Positions 49,004 through 57,356 of a DNA stretch of 64,000 nt are shown in pieces. Position numbers and translations under genes: made by a program. The DNA is taken from NCBI RefSeq assembly GCF_030581005.1, contig NZ_JAUQSX010000017.1, positions 1-64,000 of the forward strand, read 5' to 3'. Within the stretch, counting starts at the first letter, position 1. Each line of letters begins with the position of its first letter. Below the pieces are notes generated by a model. The model was not told the origin of the DNA and made no database searches. It was given only the letters and a program-made list of their open reading frames with translations. Source of the stretch: Hymenobacter mellowenesis. Lineage in GTDB: Bacteria; Bacteroidota; Bacteroidia; Cytophagales; Hymenobacteraceae.

Positions 49004-50473
49004 TCAGCCGGCGGCCAGCTCGTGTAGCACGGCCCGCAGGGCCGCCTCGTCATCGGCGGGCACCACGCGCACTTCGCCGGTATCGGTGCCGTAGGCGGCG
49101 CGCACCCGCTGGCGCAGATGCTCGGTGGGCACCAGGATGAGGTGGGCCCGGCGCAGCGTCATGCGCTCCACTTCCAGCAGCCAGCCGCGCTCGGCGGGGC
49201 GGGCAAAGTCGGCGGCCAGGCTAGCGGCGTACAGCACGAGTGGCCGGCGCGAGCTGTTGCGGATTTCGAGCGCGGCCAGCCACGCCGGCCAGCTGGGCGC
49301 ATAAATCACCCCAAAATCGGAGCGGCCCTGCACCAGCTGCGCCGCCTGCCGGGCGTACTGAATCATGCGCGAGTTCAGGCCATCCAAAGACGGAGTGCGC
49401 GCCGTGCGTCCCGGTTCCGGCGCTGCTTCTGGCGCCGAAGCGGCCGCTGTGGCAAGTGGCAGAGCCTCCGCGGCCGGGGCTGGCTCAGCCGGAGCGTCCG
49501 GCGTCAAATCGTCTTCGGGAGCCGATAAGTCATTGGCTTCGGCCGCGCCAACTTCCTCCGTCGTTTCTTCAAAAACAGCGGGCTGGGGTCCCGTAAATGG
49601 TTCCTGATTTGGCCCCTCCGTTGCATCAGCGGCTTCAGTCGCCTCCGAATCATGGGTCGCTTCAGGTTCATTTGCAGCTTCCGCAGCCTCCGAGGATGCG
49701 GCCAGTAGCTGCGCCGCTACCGGCCCGGCCAGCGGGCTGAAACCGGCGGGCCAGCTCAGGGCGGCTTGGGCCAGGTCGGCGGCTTCGCGCACGGTGGGCG
49801 CGGGCACGAGCGGCGGCACGGGCACCACCACCGGCGGACCGCCCGGCGCAGTGGTCCCCAGGTAGGGCGCGGCCGGGGCCGACCACCCCAGGTTCCGGGG
49901 GGCATGGGCGCCGGTGGGCCACTGGCTGCGGGCCAGCGCAATGGCCGGCGCGGCCGGGGCTTTGAGGCCGGGTAGGGCGGCTTTCATATCAGCCGGTGCA
50001 TCGGCCGGGCCGGCAGCGGCGGTGCGGTTTTCCAGCCCAATCAGCAGGGAGGTGAACGCCGGCGCGGTGCCGCTGGCCGCCACGGTAAGGCGCCGGATAC
50101 CAACGGTATCGCGGGCGAGGGCTGACTCGGCAGCGGCTTCTTCGGATGCTTCGGTTTCTTCCGTTGCGGCCGTTTCTGTCGGGGCTGCGGGGTCGTTCGC
50201 AACAGCAGATTCAAGGCGCGCGGGGGCGTGTTCAGCCGGAAAGCTGGCTGGGGGAAAGACGCCGGGCGAAGTGGCGCCCGCGCCAAATTCGGGGCTTGGT
50301 TTGGCGGCGGTTTCCTCGGGCAGGTGCGGAAACACGGCCAGCACGGCCTGCTCAGCCGCCAGGTGGTAGACCAGGGGCAGGGTGGGGGGCAGGGCCGCCC
50401 CGCCGAACACGGCCACGCCGGGGTCGGCATCGTCCCAAGCGAGCAGCAGAACAGAAAAATCGGACGGGGTCAT
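49004..50473 (-). CDS. glycosyltransferase-like N-terminal half with long low-complexity insert
   Basis: 489 aa. The start (MTPSDFSVLLLAWDDADPG..VFGGAALPPTLPLVYHLA) and the end (YARQAAQLVQGRSDFGVIYA ... LAALEIRNSSRRPLVLYAASLAADFA ... RRAHLILVPTEHLRQRVRAAYG) resemble the N-terminal domain of GT-B glycosyltransferases (GT4/GT5, starch/glycogen-synthase-like). Between them is an Ala/Glu/Pro-rich stretch (~residues 85-150 and ~270-385). The C-terminal nucleotide-sugar domain is absent: the protein stops just where it should begin (VRVVPADDEAALRAVLHELAAG). Probably not a complete enzyme; it may be decayed or pair with another chain. Divergent from the cytosolic GH31 gene. Confidence 0.65.
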   Translation of the reverse strand: MTPSDFSVLLLAWDDADPGVAVFGGAALPPTLPLVYHLAAEQAVLAVFPHLPEETAAKPSPEFGAGATSPGVFPPASFPAEHAPARLESAVANDPAAPTETAATEETEASEEAAAESALARDTVGIRRLTVAASGTAPAFTSLLIGLENRTAAAGPADAPADMKAALPGLKAPAAPAIALARSQWPTGAHAPRNLGWSAPAAPYLGTTAPGGPPVVVPVPPLVPAPTVREAADLAQAALSWPAGFSPLAGPVAAQLLAASSEAAEAANEPEATHDSEATEAADATEGPNQEPFTGPQPAVFEETTEEVGAAEANDLSAPEDDLTPDAPAEPAPAAEALPLATAAASAPEAAPEPGRTARTPSLDGLNSRMIQYARQAAQLVQGRSDFGVIYAPSWPAWLAALEIRNSSRRPLVLYAASLAADFARPAERGWLLEVERMTLRRAHLILVPTEHLRQRVRAAYGTDTGEVRVVPADDEAALRAVLHELAAG

Positions 50474-50717
50474 GGGCAGCGGGAGGGGGGCGAAACCGGG
50501 CCGGTGGGGATGGGGGTGGCGGCGCGGCGCGCTATCAGTTGCCAATGCTACGCACGCCAACCCATATATCGGCGAAAAATCTGCGCTGGGCGAAAATTTC
50601 GGCGGCAGCTTGCCCGAAAAAAGTATCTTGCGAGCTTAACGCTTTGCGCGACCGGCCGGGCCGGTCTTTTTTTGCCCGGCCCGGCCGCGGCTTTTGGCTT
50701 TTGCTTAGAATAAGTAT

Positions 50718-53201
50718 ATGGATACGACCATTCAGGAGAATAATTACATGGTGAACGACCTGGCGGCCAAAAGCCACCAGGAGCAATACCCCGGCGCCGT
50801 GCTCCGCGCCGACGAGCTCGATAACAACCGCTTCCTCTTCACCTGCCAGAACGGCGTGCGCCTGCTGCTGCACGTGCTGTCGGACAAAATCCTGCGCTTC
50901 CGCTACCTCACCGACGGGCCGCTGAACAACGACTTCTCCTACGCCGTGCCGGCCGACGCCACCAGCCGCTTGGCTCCGTCCACCGTCGAGTTCCGCGAGA
51001 AGCCCGACCACTACCGCCTCACCACGGCCCGCCTCATCTGCATTATTCAGAAGGAAACGCTGAAAACCCGCGTGCTCGACCGCTCCGGCACCATCCTTTC
51101 AGATGACGAAAAGGGCTTCCACTGGGAGTACGACTACGACTCGGGCAACGACATCGTGAAGATGAGCAAGCAGGTGCCGCCCGGCGTGCACTACTACGGC
51201 CTCGGCGATAAGCCCGACAACATGAACCTGCGCGGCAAGCGCTTCACCAACTGGGGCTCCGACACCTACGGCTACACCAAGGGCTCCGACCCGCTGTACA
51301 AGAACATCCCGTTCTACCACGTGCTGCACCAGAAAATCGGGCACGGCATCTTCTTCGACAACACCTTCCGGGCCAGCTTTGACTTCGCGGCCGAGCGCGC
51401 CGATGTGACCAGCTTCTGGGCCCAGGGCGGCGAGCTGAACTACTACTTCATCTACGGCCCCACGCTGATGGAGGTGACCCAGGAGTACACCCTGCTTACC
51501 TGCCCGCCCGAGCTGCCGCCCCTCTGGACGCTGGGCTACCACCAGTGCAAGTGGAGCTACTTCCCGGAAAGCAACGTGAAGGAAATCACGAGCGGCCTGC
51601 GCGACCGCCAGATTCCCTGTGATGCTATCTATCTGGATATCGACTACATGGAGGGCTACCGCTGCTTCACCTGGAGCAAAGCCCATTTCCCCGAGCCCAA
51701 GCGCCTGGTGCAGGAGCTGGCCGAGGACGGCTTCAAACTGGTGGTCATCATCGACCCCGGCATCAAGATTGACCCGGACTATCCGGTGTACCAGGAAGGC
51801 CTCAAAAACGACTATTTCTGCCGCCGGGGCGACGGCCCGCTGATGAAGGGCTCCGTCTGGCCCGGCCTGTGCAACTTCCCCGATTTCACCGCGCCGCGCG
51901 TGCGGGAATGGTGGGCCGGCCTGTTCAAGGAATTGATTCAGGACATCGGCGTGAAGGGCGTGTGGAACGACATGAACGAGCCGGCTGTGTTCGAGAAGGG
52001 CACCTTTCCGCCCGACGTGCGCTTCGACTACGACGGCCACCCGGCCTCGCACGCCAAGGCCCACAACATCTACGGCATGCAGATGGCCCGCGCCACCAAC
52101 GACGGCGTGAAGCAGTTCTGCTACCCCAACCGGCCCTTCACCATCACGCGCAGCACCTACTCGGGCGGCCAGCGCTACTCCTCGGGCTGGACCGGCGACA
52201 ACATCGCCTCCTGGGAGCACCTCTGGTTGGCCAACATTCAGTGCCAGCGCCTGAGCATCTCGGGCTTCAGCTTCATCGGCTCAGACATCGGCGGCTTCAT
52301 CGATTCGCCCACCGGCGAGCTCTACGCCCGCTGGATTGCGCTGGGCGCCTTCCACCCGTTCTTCCGCACCCACAGCTCCGGCGACCACGGCGACCAGGAG
52401 CCCTGGAGCTTCGGCGACGAGGTGACGGATTTGGCCCGACACTTCATCGAGCTGCGCTACCGCCTGCTGCCCTACATGTACACCACGTTCTGGCAGTACG
52501 CCACGGCGGGCACGCCCATGCTGCGCCCACTCACCTTCCTCGACCAGCACGACACCGAAACCTACCTGCGCATGGCCGAATTCGGCCTCGGTGACAACCT
52601 GCTGGTCTGCCCCATCACCCAGCCCGGCGCCGACGGCCGCTGGATGTACCTGCCCCGCGGCGACTGGTTCTACTACTGGACCGACGCGCCCACCAGCGGC
52701 GGCGCCGAAGTCTGGGCCACCGCCGACCTCACCCGCATCCCGCTCTTCGTGAAGGCCGGCGCCGTGCTACCCATGCAGCCCGTGCTGCAATACGTGGGCG
52801 AAAAGGTGATTGAAGAACTCACCCTGCACGTCTACTACAAAAACGGCACCCTCGAAAGCCTGCTCTACGACGACGGCGGCGAAGGCTACGGCTACCAGGA
52901 AGGCCAGCGCACCCTGCGCCGCTTCACCGTAGCGGGTTCACCTACGGATTTGCTCATCACCCAGGCCATCGAAGGCGACTACGCGCCCAGCTACGCCACC
53001 TACCGCGTGGTGCTGCACGGCGTGGCCGGCCCCATCGAAGTCACCACCGACGGCCAGACCGCCGAAGTGTCGGAAGCTGCTTTGGAAACTGGTTTGACGC
53101 TGCCGAGTCTGGTGGTGCCAGTGGGCTTCGGTGAGGTGCGGGTGCGCGTGGTGCCGCCGGTGGCGGAGAAGGTAGGAGTGGCGGTTGCGCCAGTTGCTTA
53201 A
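50718..53201 (+). CDS. cytosolic GH31 alpha-glucosidase
   Basis: 827 aa, no signal peptide. N-terminal beta domain (residues ~35-235), then the (beta/alpha)8 barrel with nucleophile D418 in GVWNDMNEPAVFE and acid/base D494 in WTGDNIASW, the FIGSDIGGF motif, and a C-terminal DUF5110-type beta domain (VIEELTLHVYYKNGTLESLLYDDGG). Should release glucose from maltose and maltodextrins or from glycogen pieces inside the cell. ATG at 50718 is used; an in-frame ATG at 50748 is also possible. TATCTTGC about 90 nt upstream is a weak -7-like element. Confidence 0.93.
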   Translation: MDTTIQENNYMVNDLAAKSHQEQYPGAVLRADELDNNRFLFTCQNGVRLLLHVLSDKILRFRYLTDGPLNNDFSYAVPADATSRLAPSTVEFREKPDHYRLTTARLICIIQKETLKTRVLDRSGTILSDDEKGFHWEYDYDSGNDIVKMSKQVPPGVHYYGLGDKPDNMNLRGKRFTNWGSDTYGYTKGSDPLYKNIPFYHVLHQKIGHGIFFDNTFRASFDFAAERADVTSFWAQGGELNYYFIYGPTLMEVTQEYTLLTCPPELPPLWTLGYHQCKWSYFPESNVKEITSGLRDRQIPCDAIYLDIDYMEGYRCFTWSKAHFPEPKRLVQELAEDGFKLVVIIDPGIKIDPDYPVYQEGLKNDYFCRRGDGPLMKGSVWPGLCNFPDFTAPRVREWWAGLFKELIQDIGVKGVWNDMNEPAVFEKGTFPPDVRFDYDGHPASHAKAHNIYGMQMARATNDGVKQFCYPNRPFTITRSTYSGGQRYSSGWTGDNIASWEHLWLANIQCQRLSISGFSFIGSDIGGFIDSPTGELYARWIALGAFHPFFRTHSSGDHGDQEPWSFGDEVTDLARHFIELRYRLLPYMYTTFWQYATAGTPMLRPLTFLDQHDTETYLRMAEFGLGDNLLVCPITQPGADGRWMYLPRGDWFYYWTDAPTSGGAEVWATADLTRIPLFVKAGAVLPMQPVLQYVGEKVIEELTLHVYYKNGTLESLLYDDGGEGYGYQEGQRTLRRFTVAGSPTDLLITQAIEGDYAPSYATYRVVLHGVAGPIEVTTDGQTAEVSEAALETGLTLPSLVVPVGFGEVRVRVVPPVAEKVGVAVAPVA

Positions 53202-53281
53202 CTTTCTTAAAGTCGTTAAACAGGAACAATCTTTTTTGCATGTCTTTCCCGTTTAACACGATTTAGAGTCACCGTTTAAGT

Positions 53282-53635
53282 ATGATTCGCATGGGCGCTA
53301 AACACGTTTGCTTTGCCTGTCGCCAAGCTTTTAATGCACCTTATGGGTCGATAGGCCCAACAAAGTGTCCTTCCTGTGGAGAAGCTATGGTAATAATGGC
53401 ACATCGGTTTCGACCACCAAAAAAACGTGAAACCGCCAAGTGGGAAGTAGCGAAGTATCTGGTGGACCATGGATTTTATTACCAGCATACTTACGAAAAC
53501 TTGTGGGGAGGCCAGTACATGAATTACCCAACCACAATGCCAGAGGCAAAAGAATTTATCAAAACCTATCAGAAACAAGCCATCAGTAAGGGCGGGAGAA
53601 TTACAAACGTTCCGGTAGCAACCCTACACAAATAG
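53282..53635 (+). CDS. zinc-ribbon protein of unknown function
   Basis: 117 aa. An N-terminal CxxC...CxxC zinc ribbon (KHVCFACRQAFNAP ... PTKCPSCGEAMV) is followed by a basic stretch (RPPKKRETAKWEVAKYL) and an aromatic-rich region (HGFYYQHTYENLWGGQYMNYP). I recognise no family. Base composition is clearly more AT-rich than neighbouring genes and codon use is less biased to C/G at third positions, which suggests recent transfer. ATG at 53291 is an alternative start. Confidence 0.72.
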   Translation: MIRMGAKHVCFACRQAFNAPYGSIGPTKCPSCGEAMVIMAHRFRPPKKRETAKWEVAKYLVDHGFYYQHTYENLWGGQYMNYPTTMPEAKEFIKTYQKQAISKGGRITNVPVATLHK

Positions 53636-54010
53636 GAACCAGCATTCTATATACAGCCACCTAAAAACCATAACAGGTCATCCCATAAGGTGCCTTGTTT
53701 CATCCTCGGCCATCCAGCCGCGCCATTTGGCGGCGCAGGGCAGGTGCGTCTGACCACTCATAGGCTGCGGACTAGCAGGGCTGGCCGCTGCTGGTGCTCC
53801 CTTGGGGTCGCATTCCCTCCGCCGCCCCAGTAACCAAAGCCACGCCGGAAACGGGGCTGGCGCGGGGACTGGTTGAATTCCCCTGACGGTCAACACCAGA
53901 AAAGGCGTTCAATGAACGCCTTTTCTGGTGTTGACCGTGAATAATCAGCGATTATGGAAGGAATATGAATCACTCAAGAAAGAGCCGATTGAACTTCTTA
54001 ATGGCCTATG
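53636..54010. other. 375-bp region without a confident gene
   Basis: 53640-53880 has no convincing coding frame. It ends in the strong hairpin 53886-53938 and a short relic frame 53937-54014 described separately. Composition changes from AT-rich to GC-rich and back, as in a patchwork of joined fragments. Confidence 0.4.
53886..53938. terminator. bidirectional terminator in a 26-bp perfect palindrome
   Basis: Perfect 26-bp arms (53886-53911, 53913-53938) with a single unpaired base. The core AAAAGGCGTTCA / TGAACGCCTTTT has the A-run, stem, T-run order of a two-way rho-independent terminator; the outer arms (ACGGTCAACACCAG) extend it. Confidence 0.7.
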
Positions 54011-54014
54011 CTAG
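53937..54014 (+). pseudogene. 25-residue relic frame, weakly E2 (ubiquitin-conjugating)-like
   Basis: GTG at 53937 opens VNNQRLWKEYESLKKEPIE then LLNGLC and stop. The RLxKEYxxLxKEPIE pattern is like the first helix of UBC/E2-fold proteins, but 25 residues are too few to be sure. The frame ends exactly at the 3' end of the opposite gene (54011), as if cut off by a rearrangement. Confidence 0.2.
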
Positions 54015-54484
54015 CTGCCTTTTTTCAGGCTGGAGAAAAGGGCGTAAGAAACGCGTATTTGTGGGCCTTCTACATACGTGAGCAGCATGGCAGGCGTGCG
54101 CCAATATCTCACGGGGGAACCCATGATGGTAGTTTGCTGCGTTGGAGCGCCCTGCACCGAAGTTATTTCTTCCGAAATAGCCTTCCCGTTCGCGCCGGCG
54201 GCCGCCTTCAGGTGAATATCTACCAACACGCCCTTCTCAAAGCAGTAAATAATGCTTTTCAACGTTCCCTTTCCCATCGTCAGGTTATCAGAAGCCCGTT
54301 CGTAAAGCTGCTGGCCATCGGAGGTCGACGTCAGAATCATTCCTTTGAAGGATGTCAGCTTTGCGCCTAGCCGGGCATCCCGAAAACCGTCTTTAACATC
54401 TGCCGCACTGCTCCGACCAGGCGCTAGCAGACTTATTAATACGAGACAAAGCAGCATGCATTGCTGAAGTAATTGGTTTTTCAT
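54011..54484 (-). CDS. exported protein of unknown function
   Basis: 157 aa. Signal peptide MKNQLLQQCMLLCLVLISLLAPGRSSAA. The mature part (FRDARLGAKLTSFKGMILTSTSDGQQLYERASDNLTMGKGTLKSIIYCFEKG ...) has the pattern 'gfrgakfGskltsfkgm' known from several small periplasmic proteins, without known activity. A TAGTTTCG -7-like element (54489-54496) ends 4 nt before the ATG. 68 nt downstream of the Ycf48-like gene. Confidence 0.75.
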   Translation of the reverse strand: MKNQLLQQCMLLCLVLISLLAPGRSSAADVKDGFRDARLGAKLTSFKGMILTSTSDGQQLYERASDNLTMGKGTLKSIIYCFEKGVLVDIHLKAAAGANGKAISEEITSVQGAPTQQTTIMGSPVRYWRTPAMLLTYVEGPQIRVSYALFSSLKKGS

Positions 54485-54488
54485 GCCC

Positions 54489-54496
54489 CGAAACTA
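54489..54496 (-). promoter_or_regulatory. -7-like element TAGTTTCG, 4 nt before ATG
   Basis: One mismatch to TAnnTTTG; spacing predicts a leaderless mRNA for the exported 157-aa protein. Confidence 0.35.
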
Positions 54497-54552
54497 CGAA
54501 ATCAGCCCCATCCTCGGCTGGCGTGCGTTTTGGGTGCGCTGCGCGAGGCCCT

Positions 54553-55641
54553 TTAGCGCGTGCCCCGGATAACCTGCCCGTCGGAAGTGACAGCAAAGCC
54601 CACCGGGCCAGCCGGCACCGCCAGGCTGTTGATGGTGGCCGGGAATTGCGAGTTGGGCGTGGCCCGAAACTGCTGCTGCCAGGTAAGGCCGCCGTCGCGG
54701 GTGTAGTAAATGGCAGTGCCCTCGGTGAAATAAGCCTGCTGCTCGTCGACGAAGTGGCCGTTGCTGGCCGCCGGCAGGTGGTCGTTGATGAGGGTCCAGG
54801 TGCTGCCGCCGTCCCGGGTTTTGTAGAGGTGGCGCTCGGGGACGGTGGCCGCAAAGCCCACCGCCGGACTCACAAACGAGAGCGACTGGATGTACTGATG
54901 CGGCCAGGGCAGCACCTGCCAGTTGGCGCCCTGGTCGGTGGTTTTGGCCAGCGCGCCCCGGCTGAATATGCCGCCCGCCACCCCGCTCGACAGGCTGCCG
55001 CCGCCCACGTAGCCCACGGCCGCCGCCGGAAACTCCACCAGCCGCCAGTCGCCCACGGCTGGGGCCGACACGGTGGTCCACGACGCCCCGCCGTCGGTGG
55101 TGCGCTGGATGATGTTGTTTTTAAAGGACAGGCCCGTTTGCTCACTGCTGAAATGCAGGTGGAAACTGCCCGCGTAGCCCGCCCCGGGCAGGGGCTGCCA
55201 GCTGCCGCCGCCGTTGGTGCTCTTGAATACCACCTGCCCACCGGAGGGGGTGGGCGGGGCACCCACCGCCAAGGCCGCCGGGTCGGAACCCACCGCATAC
55301 ACCAGTTGCTCGCTGACCGGCGAAATGGCCCGGACGCCGTTCGGGCTCAGGGGGCGCAGGGGCAGCTGCTGCCAGGTGTCGCCGCCGTTGCGGGTGCTGA
55401 GCAGGGTGGGCTGGTACACGCTGGCGGCGTCCGAGGCGTAGCCGCCAATCGCCCAGCCCACCTGGGCCGAGGCGAAACGTACATCGGCGAAGCCTTGGAG
55501 CTGCGGCGCACTGTAGGACAGGGTTTGCCAGCGCGTGATGGGCAGCAGCAGCCCCGAGGTAGCGGAGTCGGCATCGGAGCCACAGCCAGCGGCCAGGCCG
55601 AGCAGCAACAGGAGCGAAACGGATAAGAAGGAGGCGCGCAT
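54553..55641 (-). CDS. Ycf48/BNR-repeat-like lipoprotein
   Basis: 362 aa. Lipobox LAAGC in MRASFLSVSLLLLLGLAAGC. The mature part is a beta-propeller with repeated BNR/Asp-box motifs: STRNGGDTWQQL, STNGGGSWQPL, TTDGGASWTTV, TTDQGANWQVL, TRDGGSTWTLI and TRDGGLTWQQQ, each preceded by a VGWAIGG- or VGFAA-type strand. This fits the Ycf48 (HCF136)-like family of exported proteins outside photosynthetic bacteria; the ligand is unknown. Confidence 0.87.
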   Translation of the reverse strand: MRASFLSVSLLLLLGLAAGCGSDADSATSGLLLPITRWQTLSYSAPQLQGFADVRFASAQVGWAIGGYASDAASVYQPTLLSTRNGGDTWQQLPLRPLSPNGVRAISPVSEQLVYAVGSDPAALAVGAPPTPSGGQVVFKSTNGGGSWQPLPGAGYAGSFHLHFSSEQTGLSFKNNIIQRTTDGGASWTTVSAPAVGDWRLVEFPAAAVGYVGGGSLSSGVAGGIFSRGALAKTTDQGANWQVLPWPHQYIQSLSFVSPAVGFAATVPERHLYKTRDGGSTWTLINDHLPAASNGHFVDEQQAYFTEGTAIYYTRDGGLTWQQQFRATPNSQFPATINSLAVPAGPVGFAVTSDGQVIRGTR

Positions 55642-55858
55642 AGCAGTGGGAAAATGGCCGGCCGGCCGTGGTAGGGCGTTGACCGGCCTCGGGCGCTGTT
55701 CGTTGCGTGGCGTAGGCTTGTGCGCTGCCCGGGTAGCCTACCAACTGCAAAAGCCCCTACTTAGCAGCCCATTCCCGGCATGAGTTTCGTTGCGAGGAAC
55801 CTGTGCCAGCTGCAGTAGTTGCTGCCAAAGCGTGCAACCGTCGCCCACGCCACCTTGC

Positions 55859-57049
55859 CTACAAATACGACAGCCACCAATACGTGTGGTTTTGCTTGAA
55901 ACGCTGGTACCGGCGGCACGGCCCGTACATCAGCAGCACCACGGCGGCCCACACCAGGTAGGCGCGCCCCAGGCTGGGCACGTAGCCGGCGGGCCAGGCC
56001 TTCACGTCGGCAAAAGCCAGGTTCACGGCGTGGCCGAAGGCCACCGTCGTCCACACCCAGGCCGCGAAGCTGAGCAGCGCAAAGTGCCCGATGTAGTAGA
56101 AAAACGGCACCTGCCCGAATGTGCGCAGCACTTGCACCAGCCGGCCGGTGGCGGTTTCGGCCCAGCTGAGCAGCAGCAGCGCCACGCCCAGCGTGAGACT
56201 CACAAACAGCAGCGACGGGGGCGACTTCGTGACGTTGAGAAACGAGAGCGCCGTGTGCAACGGGCCTTGGGGCTGCGCGCTCCAGGGCTGCGGGTCGCCG
56301 TACCAGTTGGTGGCCCGCAGCACCAGGAACAGGGCCAGCAGCCCGGCTCCGACCCAGCGCAGGCGCCGGTTGCGCTGGGCCAGCGGCAGCCGGAACCACG
56401 GTCCCAGCAGGTAGCCGGCCAGCAGCACCCCCAGCCACGGCCCCAGCGAATAGCCCACCAGCGCCGGCTTGCCCAGCATCGGCAGCACGAATGGCCCGTT
56501 GCAGAGCAGTGCCCACCCGGCGTTGGCCGGCGTGACGGGCGCGATGTTGGGTATCAGATTGTGGCCGAACACAATGGCCACTGTGAGGCCCACCAGCGCC
56601 CAGCGTGGTAGCCAGCGCAGCCCCGCCAGCAGCACCATGCCCGCCCCGATGACGTAAATCACTAGGAGCAAAATCAGGTCGTGGCTCCAGCTGAGCACGA
56701 AAGTCAGCAGCACCACTTCCATGAAAATGAGCCACAGCCCCCGCGTGAGCAGAAACCGGCTGACGGCCGCCCCGTCCTGCCGTTTCTGCTCGTACAGATA
56801 CACGCTGCAGCCCGACAAAAACACGAACGTGGGCGCGCAAAAGTGCGTGACCCAGCGCGTGAGAAACAGCAGCGCCGGGGCGTGGGCCACGTCTTCGGGC
56901 CGCACCGGGAAGGGGCTCCAGAAGTCGCGGGTGTGGTCGAGGGCCATGATGACCATCACCAGGCCCCGCACCACATCGAGGGCCTGCACGCGGGGTGTGG
57001 CGGCGCGGGGCAGCCGGGCCGGCGCCGTAGGAGTAAGATTAGGATTCAT
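55859..57049 (-). CDS. DUF1624 / heparan-alpha-glucosaminide acetyltransferase-like membrane protein
   Basis: 396 aa with about ten membrane helices. The hallmark first helix RVQALDVVRGLVMVIMALDHTRDFW carries the conserved RG..M..M..DH pattern with the His used in acyl transfer in HGSNAT-like proteins; THFCAPTFVFLSGCSVYLY follows. Probably moves acyl groups across the membrane onto a periplasmic acceptor; the acceptor is not known. Start at 57049 (MNPNLTPTAPARLPRA) is preferred because the upstream in-frame extension has no features of a protein. Confidence 0.87.
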   Translation of the reverse strand: MNPNLTPTAPARLPRAATPRVQALDVVRGLVMVIMALDHTRDFWSPFPVRPEDVAHAPALLFLTRWVTHFCAPTFVFLSGCSVYLYEQKRQDGAAVSRFLLTRGLWLIFMEVVLLTFVLSWSHDLILLLVIYVIGAGMVLLAGLRWLPRWALVGLTVAIVFGHNLIPNIAPVTPANAGWALLCNGPFVLPMLGKPALVGYSLGPWLGVLLAGYLLGPWFRLPLAQRNRRLRWVGAGLLALFLVLRATNWYGDPQPWSAQPQGPLHTALSFLNVTKSPPSLLFVSLTLGVALLLLSWAETATGRLVQVLRTFGQVPFFYYIGHFALLSFAAWVWTTVAFGHAVNLAFADVKAWPAGYVPSLGRAYLVWAAVVLLMYGPCRRYQRFKQNHTYWWLSYL

Positions 57050-57356
57050 GGGCGGGATTGGGAAGGGGTGGAATAGAGCGCGTTGGGCCAGCGGCAACTG
57101 CGAAAATAAGGGCGCGCGGGTTTGCTTCAGCGTGAAAATAGTTGCCCTGATTTGGTCCGCCATTAATCTCCTGTACACTGCGAAGCCGGGACCGACCCAA
57201 TGCAACCACCTCCGCTCAAAATGCAGTCGAGAGGCCTACTGCCCGACTAATTTGGCCCGCTGATACAGCAGCCGCTTTGCTCACAAAGGAAAGCGGCTGC
57301 TTGCCGACCCCGCCGGGCGGCATTGCAAACGGCAGCCGGCAGGTACTTTAGCCGCT
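57050..57356. other. 307-bp divergent intergenic region with hairpin
   Basis: Contains a strong hairpin (GCAGCCGCTTT 57268-57278 and AAAGCGGCTGC 57290-57300) upstream of the 154-aa protein gene and the -7-like element TACTTTAG (57344-57351). The hairpin may end leftover or leftward transcription before the promoter. No gene seen. Confidence 0.45.
57344..57351 (+). promoter_or_regulatory. -7-like element TACTTTAG, 5 nt before ATG
   Basis: Same octamer and spacing as at 38157-38164; predicts a leaderless start at 57357. Confidence 0.4.

Noticed and set aside
51099..52220. 373-codon minus-strand frame opposite the cytosolic GH31
   Set aside because: Shadow frame; the GH31 has all catalytic motifs on the other strand.
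53678..53896. 72-codon minus-strand frame in the AT-rich patch
   Set aside because: Pro/Ala-rich without signal, domain or start context; ends in the terminator palindrome.
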